The notes: generated by a model not told the origin, from the letters alone. A DNA stretch of 64,000 nt from JBQDBK01 sp052090825 (GCA_052090825.1 JBQDBK010000001.1:248001-312000); one strand, 5' to 3'. Positions 1-7,821 are shown, counted from the first letter of the stretch. Translations and numbers: made by a program.

Positions 1-645
1 TGCTATACCTGACAATTCTTCATCATATTTAGATTCAATGCCATATAAACCATCTCCATCAGAATTAGTAAAACCTATTATTTGAGAAGCCATTGTATTA
101 TAAGGATATAGTCTGTTCTCTGTATCTTCTACTGATAGATTGGGAATCTTTAAATCCTTTAATTTCAAAGCTGTTTCCCTATCTAAGTTTGATACTATTT
201 TAACCATTTTTTTTCCCTTAAGTAATTTTAAAACATCCTCTGTTTCTACACCTAAAACTTTTGCTATCTCTATTGAATCTTTTTTAGTTTCTTTTTTTAC
301 ATAATCTGAATAGTCAGCCGTACTATTGAATTTCTTCTTATCAAAATTCATATCATAGTATACATTAGCCCTAGTTATATTTATAGCTAGTTCTTTTTTA
401 TTCCTATCATAAATTATCCCACGTTCAGCTTTTACAGTTTCCGTTCTAGTCAGCTGGTTTAATGCCTTTCTTGTAAGCTCTTCTCCATTTACTATATTTA
501 TATAAAATAATTTAATTATAATTGCAATAAATAAAAAAGCCAGAAAGGAAAGTAGTAAAAAGATTTTAGATTTTGTTAGTCTATTTTTCTTTACTTTTAC
601 TTTTTTATTCCTTTTCGGCTTATTTAAACCAAATTTATTATTCAT
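1..645 (-). CDS. Penicillin-binding protein 2 / FtsI (SpoVD-like), N-terminal part, cut by window edge
   Basis: Class B penicillin-binding protein, the septal peptidoglycan transpeptidase of the dcw cluster. Only the first 215 residues lie in the window, so the catalytic domain is missing. Visible parts are a very basic cytoplasmic N-terminus (about 1-27), one membrane helix (about 28-48), then the extracellular dimerisation domain opening with the conserved ERGIIYDRN block near residue 74. The ATG at 643-645 follows a strong AGGAGG ribosome site. It lies 8 bp downstream of ftsL, so it is the fourth gene of mraZ-rsmH-ftsL-pbp. Whether it is FtsI proper or a SpoVD paralogue depends on the C-terminus (PASTA domains), which is outside the window. 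Confidence 0.9.
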   Translation of the reverse strand, partial: MNNKFGLNKPKRNKKVKVKKNRLTKSKIFLLLSFLAFLFIAIIIKLFYINIVNGEELTRKALNQLTRTETVKAERGIIYDRNKKELAINITRANVYYDMNFDKKKFNSTADYSDYVKKETKKDSIEIAKVLGVETEDVLKLLKGKKMVKIVSNLDRETALKLKDLKIPNLSVEDTENRLYPYNTMASQIIGFTNSDGDGLYGIESKYDEELSGIA

Positions 646-653
646 ACTTCCTC

Positions 654-1079
654 CTAATCTTTGGTAAAGGATTTTAGTACAGAAATAATTGGACTTAAAA
701 ATACATTCTGATTTACATCTTTTTCTTTCTTTTCTTCACTTAAGTCCAAATAAACTATTTGTTTTTCTTTAGGATAAAACATTCCTAATTTATACATTGC
801 CTCTTCTTCTATTTCAGAAGAACTCTTTATCCCTTTAATTTTCCCTACCAAGGATAATTTAGTCTTTTTTAATTCAGAAATTTCTCTTTCTAAAGCTACA
901 TATTCTTTATCTAAGCTAGAAAGTTCTGCCATTGAATAGGTTACACCAAGCGAAACTATCATAACAATAAGAAGAGTTATACTCAATAGTTTTTTTGAGT
1001 TTTTATTGAATTTTGTTTTCTTTTTTAATCTTATATTTTTGTTTTTATAATTTCTTGGAGTATTTTCTCTTCTAAACAT
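654..1079 (-). CDS. ftsL: Cell division protein FtsL/DivIC-like
   Basis: Small bitopic septum protein of 141 aa. It has a lysine- and arginine-rich cytoplasmic tail (1-30), one membrane helix (about 31-50) and an extracytoplasmic segment beginning with a leucine-zipper-like coiled coil (about 52-85), followed by a short region with the YKLGMFYP signature typical of the FtsL/DivIC fold. These proteins bridge FtsQ/DivIB and the FtsW-FtsI synthase. Sequence conservation in the family is low, so the call rests on topology plus position between rsmH and a class B PBP. The start follows a GAGGTG ribosome site. FtsL is more likely than DivIC because of the dcw location. Confidence 0.85.
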   Translation of the reverse strand: MFRRENTPRNYKNKNIRLKKKTKFNKNSKKLLSITLLIVMIVSLGVTYSMAELSSLDKEYVALEREISELKKTKLSLVGKIKGIKSSSEIEEEAMYKLGMFYPKEKQIVYLDLSEEKKEKDVNQNVFLSPIISVLKSFTKD

Positions 1080-1088
1080 ATGACACCT

Positions 1089-2024
1089 CTACAATTTCTC
1101 TGCAACTCTAAGCTTGGCACTATGAGCCCTATTATTATGCTTTAATTCTTCTTCTGAAGCAATAATGGGCTTTCTCGTTATAATTTCAATCTCTCTTCTT
1201 TTACTACAATTACAAATTGGAGCTTTGGGAGGACATACACAATCTAAATACTTATATTTAAAAGTCTCTTTCACTATTCTATCCTCTAAAGAATGAAAAG
1301 ATATCACAGAAATTCTTCCTTTGGGATTTAGCCTATCTATCATTCTCCCTAAGGTATTCCTTAGAATATTTAATTCATTATTGGTTTCAATTCTTATAGC
1401 TTGAAAAGTTTTTTTTGCTGGATGACCTTTTTTCCTTCTAGCTGAAGCCGGAATAGCATTTTTTATAACTTCAACAAGTTCAAATGTTGTATCTATTTCT
1501 TTTATTTTCCTTTTATTAACAATAAATTCAGCAATTCTACTAGCCCATTTTTCCTCCGAATAATCTTTAAGTATCCTTGTTAATTCTTCTTTGGAATAAC
1601 TATTAACAATATCATGAGCTGTTAAAGAAGATTTTTTATCCATTCTCATATCTAATTTAGCATCAAAATTATAGGAAAATCCTCTTTCCCCTTCATCAAA
1701 TTGATATGAACTAACTCCTAAATCTAAAAGGATACCATCAATCTTGTCAATATTAAGCGAATCTAAAACTTCTTCGAAATCTTTATAATTAGTGTTAAAA
1801 AGCTTGAAATTACTAGATATTTTAGAAAGTACTTCTTTTGATTTATTTAAAGCAATTTCATCTTGATCTATTCCTATTAATAATCCATCTTTATTTAAAT
1901 TTTTTAATATTTCACTAGAATGACCTGCGCCCCCAATAGTAGCATCTAAATAAATTCCATTTGCTTTAATATTTAGTGATTTTATTGTCTCATCAAATAG
2001 TACTGATTTATGAAAAAAATTCAT
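1089..2024 (-). CDS. rsmH: 16S rRNA (cytosine-1402-N4)-methyltransferase RsmH
   Basis: SAM-dependent methyltransferase (formerly MraW) making N4-methyl-C1402 in the ribosomal P site, 311 aa, full length. Motif I is seen as DATIGGAGHS (about 28-37). The family block ISFHSLEDRIVK lies near 242-253, followed by the cysteine-rich CVCPPKAPICNC segment. The start overlaps the mraZ stop as TAATG, so translation is probably coupled. The gene is in the standard second position of the dcw cluster. Confidence 0.97.
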   Translation of the reverse strand: MNFFHKSVLFDETIKSLNIKANGIYLDATIGGAGHSSEILKNLNKDGLLIGIDQDEIALNKSKEVLSKISSNFKLFNTNYKDFEEVLDSLNIDKIDGILLDLGVSSYQFDEGERGFSYNFDAKLDMRMDKKSSLTAHDIVNSYSKEELTRILKDYSEEKWASRIAEFIVNKRKIKEIDTTFELVEVIKNAIPASARRKKGHPAKKTFQAIRIETNNELNILRNTLGRMIDRLNPKGRISVISFHSLEDRIVKETFKYKYLDCVCPPKAPICNCSKRREIEIITRKPIIASEEELKHNNRAHSAKLRVAEKL

Positions 2025-2455
2025 TATATTCCCAACTCCGCCATTTTTTCTGCCATGTCTTCATAAGAAAGAGCTTCAGCGTTTTGATAAGAATTCCAAT
2101 TCTCTACACTCCATACTTCAACTCTTGTGCTTACTCCTATGATTACTGCGTCTTTTGTTATATTTGCATGTTCTCTAAGGTTTTGTGGAATTAAAATTCT
2201 TCCTTGTTTATCTAATGTTTGGTCTACAGCTCCTGAAAAAAAAGTTCTAACAAAAGCCCTAACAGGTTTACTTGTCATAGGCAATTCTTTTATTTTATTT
2301 GTTATTTTTTCCCATTCACTTTTAGGATAAATAAAAAGACAATTATCAAGACCCTTAGTCATAACAAAATCTTCGCTAAGTTCATCTCTAAATTTAGATG
2401 GAATTATTACTCTTCCCTTATTATCAAGAGAATGTTGGAACTCGCCTATTAACAT
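2024..2455 (-). CDS. mraZ: Transcriptional regulator MraZ
   Basis: Ring-forming AbrB/SpoVT-type DNA-binding protein that regulates its own dcw operon. Two tandem domains are each marked by a DxxGR turn: LDNKGRVIIP near residues 11-20 and LDKQGRILIP in the second half. The frame is open further to a GTG at 2474-2476, but I place the start at the ATG 2453-2455. This gives 143 aa, the usual family length, with the canonical MLIGEF beginning. GGTGG lies just upstream as ribosome site and is itself embedded in the operator repeat array. It is the first gene of the cluster. Confidence 0.93.
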   Translation of the reverse strand: MLIGEFQHSLDNKGRVIIPSKFRDELSEDFVMTKGLDNCLFIYPKSEWEKITNKIKELPMTSKPVRAFVRTFFSGAVDQTLDKQGRILIPQNLREHANITKDAVIIGVSTRVEVWSVENWNSYQNAEALSYEDMAEKMAELGI

Positions 2456-2459
2456 ATAA

Positions 2460-2496
2460 CCACCATTTAACCCCACAATAAACCACTTCTCACCAC
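2460..2496 (-). promoter_or_regulatory. Candidate MraZ operator: GTGG repeats at 10-bp period
   Basis: On the minus strand, GTGG occurs at 2493-2496, 2483-2486 and 2473-2476, exactly 10 bp apart. A degenerate ATGG follows in phase at 2463-2466, overlapping one more GTGG at 2460-2463 that doubles as the mraZ ribosome site. Phased GTGG/TGGG direct repeats upstream of mraZ are the known binding sites of MraZ in other bacteria. The layout implies autorepression that also occludes the translation start. The operator role is inferred from pattern and position. Confidence 0.7.
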
Positions 2497-2560
2497 TTAT
2501 TTATATTCTACAATAAATATCTTATATATTCCAGCTATATATAAGAAATAAATAAATAAA

Positions 2561-2630
2561 GACCATGGTCCCAAGTGGCTTGTTTGCTAAAAGAACGTAC
2601 ATTTATTTATTTTTATCATCTGGTGGGGGA
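2561..2630. other. GC-rich island with palindrome upstream of mraZ
   Basis: In a very AT-rich intergenic stretch, this block contains the perfect 10-bp palindrome GACCATGGTC (2561-2570), then CCAAGTGGCTTG and a TGGTGGGGGA patch (2621-2630). AAATAAATAAATA-type and complementary ATTTATTTAT-type tracts lie on either side (2547-2560 and 2601-2614) and could pair around the GC-rich core. GC-rich non-coding islands in AT-rich genomes often mark structured RNA. I cannot assign a family. It lies 100-170 bp upstream of the mraZ start and just past the histidine kinase terminator. Confidence 0.3.
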
Positions 2631-2680
2631 ATAATAAATAAAAATACACTTAGATATCTAAGTGTATTTTTATTTATTAT
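2631..2680 (-). terminator. Perfect 50-nt palindrome, terminator of the two-component operon
   Basis: Both 25-nt arms match perfectly around the centre 2655/2656 (core CTTAGATATCTAAG), and the outer arms are T/A-rich. Transcripts from either strand form a GC-containing inner stem followed by a U tract. It begins 9 bp beyond the histidine kinase stop, so it most likely ends that operon before the dcw promoter region. Confidence 0.8.
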
Positions 2681-2688
2681 TTATAGAT

Positions 2689-4110
2689 TTAGTTATTTTT
2701 TATAGATTTAGTTATAAAATAAAAATCTGAACCTTCATTTATTTTAGACTTAACTCCATATTCATACTTATGCATTTCTAAAATATTTTTAACTATATAA
2801 AGCCCAAGCCCGGTTCCAACACTCGGTCTAGTATGATTGTCTCTTACTCTATAAAATCTTTCCCAAATTTCATTAATTTTATCTTCTTCAATTCCTATTC
2901 CTTTATCTATACAATGAAATTCTACATTTGAATTTTTTTCTATTACTTTTATTTTTATTTCTTTTTCTTTCTTTGAATAGTTAATAGCATTATTTATAAG
3001 ATTGTATACTACTTGTTCTAAGCGCTTTCTGTCTCCTAATATAAAAGTATTTCCAGAAGTAATAAAGTTAAAATTATAATCTTCTCTTTCCAATAGATAT
3101 TTAAACCTATAAATAACTTTTTCTACAACTTCTTTTAAATCAAGAACTTCAAATTTAGCATCTTCTAAATTAGATTCTATTTTAGATAGATCTAATAGAT
3201 CATTAACCAAAGAAGTTAAGTTATCTGATTCTCTTATAATAGTATTTATATGCCTTTCTCTCATCTCTTTATTGTCTCCAGATATATCTCTTATCATTTC
3301 ACCATAAGATTTTATAACTGTTAAAGGAGTTTTTAAATCGTGACTTACATTTGCAATTAAATCTTTCCTAACTTCTATTGTTTTTGTAAGCTCTCTAGTG
3401 GCATAATTAAGAGTCTCTGATAAATCATTTATTTCAGTATAATCCACCTTATTAAAATGCACATCATAATTACCTCTTCCTAGTTGTCTAGCCGTTTTAG
3501 ACATTTCCACTAATGGCTTTGATAGTCTTTTAGAAAAATAATAAGACAATATTAATCCTAATAATAAAGATAATATAGATACTATAATTAGCATATTTTT
3601 TAAAATATCAGTAGTTGAGTCTACTGGCTCTAAAGCAGTCCTTATCATAATATAATATTTACTGCCATCTGCTATGCCAAGATATCCCGCATAAACAATT
3701 GTTGGATTTTCTAAATTTTGAAATTTAGTTATAAAAATTTTCGAAGGTCTTTTACCATCTTTAACTGTAGAAAAGAATTCATCAAAGGTAGTCTCATCTA
3801 TAACTTTTGGGTTCATTATAACGTCTATCCAGGTCAATGGATAAATCAAATGACCTTCTTCATCTATTACCTCTATATTCATACCTTTTTTTTGGGAATA
3901 ATTAATAACTTTATTTTCAAAGTTTTTCTTTTTAAACTCTCCTCTTAAATAATCTCCTACTTTAGTTACTTCATGAATTTTCATAGATTCATAGAACCTA
4001 TTCAGAAAAACTATTTGCAACAACCACAATAATACCAAAATCACCACTGCAAAAACAGAAAAATATTTCCAAAAAGTTAGCATTATACTATTTTTATCTA
4101 ACTTTAGCAT
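2689..4110 (-). CDS. Sensor histidine kinase (HAMP-HisKA-HATPase)
   Basis: Membrane-bound partner of the response regulator just upstream, 473 aa. Order: membrane helix near 12-34, an extracytoplasmic sensor domain to about 170, second helix about 172-193, HAMP linker, the H-box NVSHDLKTPLT near 257 with the phosphorylated histidine, N-box NLINNAINYS, then the DKGIGI and GTGLGLYIV nucleotide-binding loops. I take the ATG at 4108-4110 because AGAGGT, made from the last codons of the upstream gene, sits 5 nt before it; the frame also allows earlier codons. The last codons carry a 15-bp direct repeat (2682-2696 and 2701-2715). The sensed signal is unknown. Confidence 0.93.
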   Translation of the reverse strand: MLKLDKNSIMLTFWKYFSVFAVVILVLLWLLQIVFLNRFYESMKIHEVTKVGDYLRGEFKKKNFENKVINYSQKKGMNIEVIDEEGHLIYPLTWIDVIMNPKVIDETTFDEFFSTVKDGKRPSKIFITKFQNLENPTIVYAGYLGIADGSKYYIMIRTALEPVDSTTDILKNMLIIVSILSLLLGLILSYYFSKRLSKPLVEMSKTARQLGRGNYDVHFNKVDYTEINDLSETLNYATRELTKTIEVRKDLIANVSHDLKTPLTVIKSYGEMIRDISGDNKEMRERHINTIIRESDNLTSLVNDLLDLSKIESNLEDAKFEVLDLKEVVEKVIYRFKYLLEREDYNFNFITSGNTFILGDRKRLEQVVYNLINNAINYSKKEKEIKIKVIEKNSNVEFHCIDKGIGIEEDKINEIWERFYRVRDNHTRPSVGTGLGLYIVKNILEMHKYEYGVKSKINEGSDFYFITKSIKNN

Positions 4111-4111
4111 T

Positions 4112-4783
4112 TTAACCTCTAACATCAAATTTATAACCAGTACCCCTTACCGTTATTATAAATTTTCTATATTCTTTTATTGAATTTCTTAGCATCTTTA
4201 TGTGAGTATCTACAGTTCTATCATCACCATAAAAATCATATCCCCAAACTTTACTAAGTAATTTATCTCTAGATAAAGCGATATTTTCATTTGTAGCTAG
4301 GTATACTAATAAATCATATTCCTTTGGAGTCAAATCTACTTTCTCATCATTTACATAAACTACTCTACCATCTAAATCAATTTTTAACCCTTCAAATTCT
4401 AAAATTTCATTTTCTATTATTTTTTGATGACGCTTTACTATTACATTTAATCTAGCCATTATTTCTTTTGGTGAGAATGGTTTTACAACATAATCATCAA
4501 TTCCTATTTCAAATCCAAATAATTTATCATATTCTTCGCCTCTTGCTGATAGCATTAAAACAGGAATATCTGCAAACTTTTTTATTTCCTTATAAGAAGA
4601 AAAACCATCTAATCTAGGCATCATTATATCCATAACAATAACATCAAATTCTTCTTCTTTACAGATATCTATAGCCTCTATTCCATCACTAGCTTCACGT
4701 ACAATATGCCCTTCAAATTCAGCATAAGTTTTTATAACTTCTCTTATTTTGGGTTCATCATCTACTACTAAAATTTTAAACAC
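4112..4783 (-). CDS. OmpR/PhoB-family response regulator
   Basis: DNA-binding response regulator, 223 aa. The receiver domain occupies about 1-115: acidic pair VDDEP near 8, phospho-acceptor aspartate in VMDIMMPRLDG near 51, conserved lysine in VVKPFSP near 100. A winged-helix output domain follows, with LTPKEYDLLVYL and the C-terminal RGTGYKF wing. The likely start is the GTG at 4781-4783, 5 nt after AGAGGTGA; an upstream GTG overlaps that ribosome site and is unlikely. The gene stops 2 bp before the histidine kinase start. Target genes are not evident from neighbours. Confidence 0.94.
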   Translation of the reverse strand: MFKILVVDDEPKIREVIKTYAEFEGHIVREASDGIEAIDICKEEEFDVIVMDIMMPRLDGFSSYKEIKKFADIPVLMLSARGEEYDKLFGFEIGIDDYVVKPFSPKEIMARLNVIVKRHQKIIENEILEFEGLKIDLDGRVVYVNDEKVDLTPKEYDLLVYLATNENIALSRDKLLSKVWGYDFYGDDRTVDTHIKMLRNSIKEYRKFIITVRGTGYKFDVRG

Positions 4784-4853
4784 GATAATCACCTCTTTAT
4801 TTATATAATAATATTTTTATGTGAAATAGGTATGAAATAAAATTAATTAGATC

Positions 4854-5423
4854 CTATAAGTTCCCTTTAAGACCACAAATTTCAGCTCTTTCTTTAAGCC
4901 CATTTATAGTTTCTTCAAATACAATCTCCTTATCAAGACCCATCATTTCTACTCCTGATAAAATAATGTCTCTATCGCAACCTGCTGCAAATTTCTTATC
5001 TTTAAATTTCTTCTTAAAACTTTTTAAATTCAAATCTAATACCGATTTACTTGGTCTTAAAAGACATGCAGCATTAATTATTCCTGTAAGCTCATCTATT
5101 GCAAATAAAGTTTTTTCAAGTTTAGTCTCTGGTTTTACATCATTAACCATACCATATCCATGAGAAATTATTGCTCTTATATATTCATAATCCCAATTTT
5201 CTTCTTCTAAAATTTTTTTAGTTTTTTTACAATGTTCATCAGGATATTTTTCATAATCTAAATCATGACAAAGACCTACCACTGCATATTTTTCTTCATC
5301 TTCTCCATAATACTTTGCCCAATGTATCATAGCTGCTTCAACTTGCAAGGCATGTTTAATTAAAGCTTCTGATTGATTATATTTTAAAAATAAATTCATT
5401 GCTTCTTCTCTTCTAGGTTTCAT
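4854..5423 (-). CDS. HD domain-containing hydrolase
   Basis: Soluble HD-superfamily metal-dependent phosphohydrolase, 189 aa from the chosen start. The visible ligands are the histidine in LIKHALQVEAA, the HD pair in GLCHDLDYEKYPDEH and a downstream conserved ISHGYG with an IDELTG block, matching the stand-alone HD proteins often annotated as predicted hydrolases (COG2316 type). Substrate unknown. The ATG at 5421-5423 is 8 nt from AAAGGA; another ATG two codons earlier is too close. It is divergently transcribed from galU. Confidence 0.8.
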   Translation of the reverse strand: MKPRREEAMNLFLKYNQSEALIKHALQVEAAMIHWAKYYGEDEEKYAVVGLCHDLDYEKYPDEHCKKTKKILEEENWDYEYIRAIISHGYGMVNDVKPETKLEKTLFAIDELTGIINAACLLRPSKSVLDLNLKSFKKKFKDKKFAAGCDRDIILSGVEMMGLDKEIVFEETINGLKERAEICGLKGNL

Positions 5424-5526
5424 TAGCATTATCCTTTCTTTTCTCTTTTTTACTATAATATAATAAAATCTCAAAGATTTAAACCATTCCTACTAAGATG
5501 TGGTAAAATAAATTCGAGGTGAAATT

Positions 5527-6372
5527 ATGAAAATAAAAAAAGCGGTTATTCCTGCTGCTGGACTTGGAACAAGATTTTTACCTTTTACTAAATCAGTTCC
5601 AAAAGAAATGTTGCCAGTTATAGATACTCCTAGTATAGAATTTTTAATAAGAGAAATTGTTGATGCTGGTGTAGAAGATATACTTATTATTTTAGGCCGT
5701 GGTAAAGATTCCATCGAAGATTATTTTGACCATAATTTTGAATTGGAAAATAGGCTCGAAAAAGATAATAAAATTGAGGAATTAGAATTAATTAATAATT
5801 TAAATAATATTGCAAATATACATTTTATTAGACAACATAAAGCTTTAGGTTTAGGACATGCTGTTAACTGTGCTAAATCCTTTGTGGGTAATGAAGCTTT
5901 TCTTTTATTATTAGGTGATGAAGTTATTGATAATAATATAAACGCTTCTAAACAACTTATAAGTAAATTTGAAAAAGTTAATGCTTCTGTTATTGGACTT
6001 TATGAAGTTGAAAAAAAAGATGTGTCTAAATATGGAATAGTTTCTATTGAAAATTCTAAAATCACTTCTATGATTGAAAAACCTAATATAGATCAAGCCC
6101 CATCTAACTTAGCAATTATAGGAAGATATATAATAACCCCTGAAATATTTAATATTCTCCCAAAGTTAAAAAAGGGTGCAAAGGGAGAAATTCAACTTAC
6201 AGACGGCTTGATTGAACTTATGGAAAAAGAAGATATATATGGAGTTAAAATAGAGGGAAATAGGTATGATTTGGGATCTAAAATAGGATACCTAAAGGCT
6301 ACTTTTGACTACGCTCTTAAAGATTCTACTCTTAGAGAAGAATTTATAAAATATATTAAGGAGAGGATTTAA
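5527..6372 (+). CDS. galU: UTP-glucose-1-phosphate uridylyltransferase
   Basis: Makes UDP-glucose from UTP and glucose-1-phosphate for glycolipids, teichoic acids or capsule. 281 aa, full length. The nucleotide-binding signature GLGTRFLPFTKSVPKEMLP (about 12-30) is intact, as are IEKP and the QLTDGL block near 218. The start follows GAGGTG. It is one of few plus-strand genes in the first half of the window and is directly joined to the PPC-domain gene (stop and start adjacent), so the two form one operon ending at the terminator after 6792. Confidence 0.95.
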   Translation: MKIKKAVIPAAGLGTRFLPFTKSVPKEMLPVIDTPSIEFLIREIVDAGVEDILIILGRGKDSIEDYFDHNFELENRLEKDNKIEELELINNLNNIANIHFIRQHKALGLGHAVNCAKSFVGNEAFLLLLGDEVIDNNINASKQLISKFEKVNASVIGLYEVEKKDVSKYGIVSIENSKITSMIEKPNIDQAPSNLAIIGRYIITPEIFNILPKLKKGAKGEIQLTDGLIELMEKEDIYGVKIEGNRYDLGSKIGYLKATFDYALKDSTLREEFIKYIKERI

Positions 6373-6792
6373 ATGGAAGGTAAAGTTATAGGTAATAAGG
6401 GAATCTTACGCTTAGATATCGGAGATGAAGTGATTTCTTCTATATCAAAATTTACTAAAGACAATAATATATCTTTGGCATCAGTAAGTGGAATAGGTGC
6501 AAGTAATGATGTAAAAGTCGGACTATTTCATACTAAGACTAAGGAGTATGAAGAAAAAACTTTTAGTGGAGAAGATTTTGAAATAGTTTCTCTGCTTGGC
6601 AACATTACAGAAAAAGATGATGAGCCTTATATACATCTTCATATAACTTTTGGAAATATGAAAGGTGAAACATTTAGTGGACATTTAAAAAGTGCTATTA
6701 TAAGTGTTACTGGCGAAATATTCTTTGACATTATTGATGGAAAAATTGATAGACAGCCTAATGAACTTAATATAAATATATTTAAGTTTTAA
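6373..6792 (+). CDS. PPC (DUF296) domain protein, putative DNA-binding
   Basis: 139 aa single-domain protein of the plants-and-prokaryotes-conserved (PPC/DUF296) family. Typical landmarks are SGIGA near 37, and HLHITFG near 89, whose histidines are the probable metal or ligand site, then GETFSGHL. Bacterial members form trimers and their function is poorly established, so a DNA-binding role is only by analogy with plant AT-hook proteins; this one has no AT hook. The ribosome site AAGGAGAGG lies inside the end of galU and the start immediately follows the galU stop, indicating coupled translation. Confidence 0.8.
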   Translation: MEGKVIGNKGILRLDIGDEVISSISKFTKDNNISLASVSGIGASNDVKVGLFHTKTKEYEEKTFSGEDFEIVSLLGNITEKDDEPYIHLHITFGNMKGETFSGHLKSAIISVTGEIFFDIIDGKIDRQPNELNINIFKF

Positions 6793-6796
6793 ATTA

Positions 6797-6836
6797 TAGG
6801 GATAGTTTATAAATAATTAAACTATCCCTATTTTTA
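6797..6836 (+). terminator. Bidirectional terminator after galU operon
   Basis: 13-bp perfect stem (6797-6809 with 6818-6830; TAGGGATAGTTTA arm), 8-nt loop, then TTTTTAT. It lies between convergent genes and can serve the minus-strand DUF2812 gene as well. Confidence 0.85.
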
Positions 6837-6844
6837 TATTAAAA

Positions 6845-7363
6845 TTATTCATGAAAGTTTCTTTGAGTTTTTAAATTATCTTTTTTAGAGTTTATTCTTC
6901 CTAAGGCATAGATTAATAATGCAAATACTAAAATATTAAATATTCCAACAAATGTACTAATATTTCTATTAATAATAATATTAGCAAGAGCACTAGTTAA
7001 ATTAGCTATAGCTAGAATTAGCAAAAGCTTTTCCACCTTTTCTAGTTGGAATATTTTGGAATCTAAATCTGAATACAAATCAAAATTTCCATATAATTTT
7101 TTTCTCCTATAATAACTTTTATTACTTATGCTACCTATATATTCTATATTTAATTCTTTCATTAATTCTAGATAATCAGGGTCTGAATTTTTTACCTCTG
7201 AATTAATTGAATATTCATCAAAATTCCCTTTTTTAAAAAAATATGTGACAAAACCTACTTTTTCTAATATCCAACCTTTCATTGACATTTCATTTAACCA
7301 ATCTATTTCTTTTTCAAAATCCCAAATAAAATAAATTCTTTTAACTTTCTTTATTTCAGTCAT
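6845..7363 (-). CDS. DUF2812 membrane protein
   Basis: 172 aa. The N-terminal half is a DUF2812-type soluble domain with the typical WDFEKEIDWLNEMSMKGW opening. The C-terminal part has two adjacent hydrophobic helices (about 110-130 and 135-155). Genes of this family are regularly paired with a PadR regulator, as here: the ATG at 7361-7363 overlaps the padR end by 8 bp and uses GGAGGT inside it as ribosome site. Such pairs are thought to act in membrane stress or transport control, but the biochemical role is unknown. Confidence 0.75.
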   Translation of the reverse strand: MTEIKKVKRIYFIWDFEKEIDWLNEMSMKGWILEKVGFVTYFFKKGNFDEYSINSEVKNSDPDYLELMKELNIEYIGSISNKSYYRRKKLYGNFDLYSDLDSKIFQLEKVEKLLLILAIANLTSALANIIINRNISTFVGIFNILVFALLIYALGRINSKKDNLKTQRNFHE

Positions 7364-7682
7364 TTTGACCTCCAACTAATATATTTTCACCATTATTTAA
7401 AAGTTCTTTTAGCCTTTTTAGTTCATTTTCTAGTTTCATTTTTCCTAATTGTGTAATTATATATTCTTTTTTTCTACTATTTTTATCTTCAGGAAGGGTT
7501 TCTATCCACTTTTTTTTAGAAAGGTTATTCAAGGCTCCATATAAGGTCCCAGGTGCCAGTATAAGTCTACCCTTTGTCATTTTTTCAATATCTTGCATAA
7601 CTCCATATCCATGATTTGGATACTGTAAGGCCAATAATATATAATAGATTGCTTCTGTTAACGCTCCTTCATTATTATTCAT
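7356..7682 (-). CDS. PadR-family transcriptional regulator
   Basis: 108 aa winged-helix regulator. Core features are LTEAIYYILLAL at the start, HGYGVMQDIE, the recognition region GTLYGALNNLSKKKWIE and the wing RKKEYIIT, all diagnostic for PadR. The start is the ATG at 7680-7682, 7 nt from AAGGAG; the frame is open for 17 further codons upstream but that part runs through the operator and is not needed. It heads a two-gene unit with the DUF2812 gene and probably represses its own promoter through the ATCGC-containing inverted repeats at 7715-7756. Confidence 0.9.
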   Translation of the reverse strand: MNNNEGALTEAIYYILLALQYPNHGYGVMQDIEKMTKGRLILAPGTLYGALNNLSKKKWIETLPEDKNSRKKEYIITQLGKMKLENELKRLKELLNNGENILVGGQND

Positions 7683-7714
7683 AATAAGACTCCTTAATAT
7701 TTTAAACATATATC

Positions 7715-7767
7715 GTATCGCGATACATCGCATTAAGATAGTATCACCTAGCGATATATTTTGTCAA
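7715..7767 (-). promoter_or_regulatory. padR promoter with two operator-like inverted repeats
   Basis: On the minus strand TTGACA (7762-7767) and TACTAT (7738-7743) are separated by 18 bp, a good sigma-A promoter. Inside the spacer, touching the -10 box, lies the imperfect repeat TATCAC-CTA-GCGATA (7742-7756). Downstream of the -10 box is the perfect 12-bp palindrome GTATCGCGATAC (7715-7726). The shared GCGATA half-site in both, placed where a repressor would block RNA polymerase, makes PadR autoregulation likely. Confidence 0.7.
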
Positions 7768-7780
7768 TAATTTTTTTTAT

Positions 7781-7821
7781 AAAAAAACAAAAAAGATATG
7801 GAATCCATATCTTTTTTGTTT
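7781..7821 (-). terminator. Strong hairpin between T-box leader and padR promoter
   Basis: Stem of about 16 bp (7786-7801 with 7805-7820; GATATGG/CCATATC core, loop AAT) flanked by A/T runs on both sides, so it can terminate in either direction. On the minus strand it isolates padR from anything transcribed through the T-box leader. Confidence 0.75.

Noticed and set aside
1976..2330. Plus-strand ORFs across mraZ
   Set aside because: Antisense shadows of mraZ/rsmH with no supporting features.
5493..5714. Minus-strand ORF overlapping the start of galU
   Set aside because: Antisense to the conserved GLGTRF region of galU; no domain or ribosome site.
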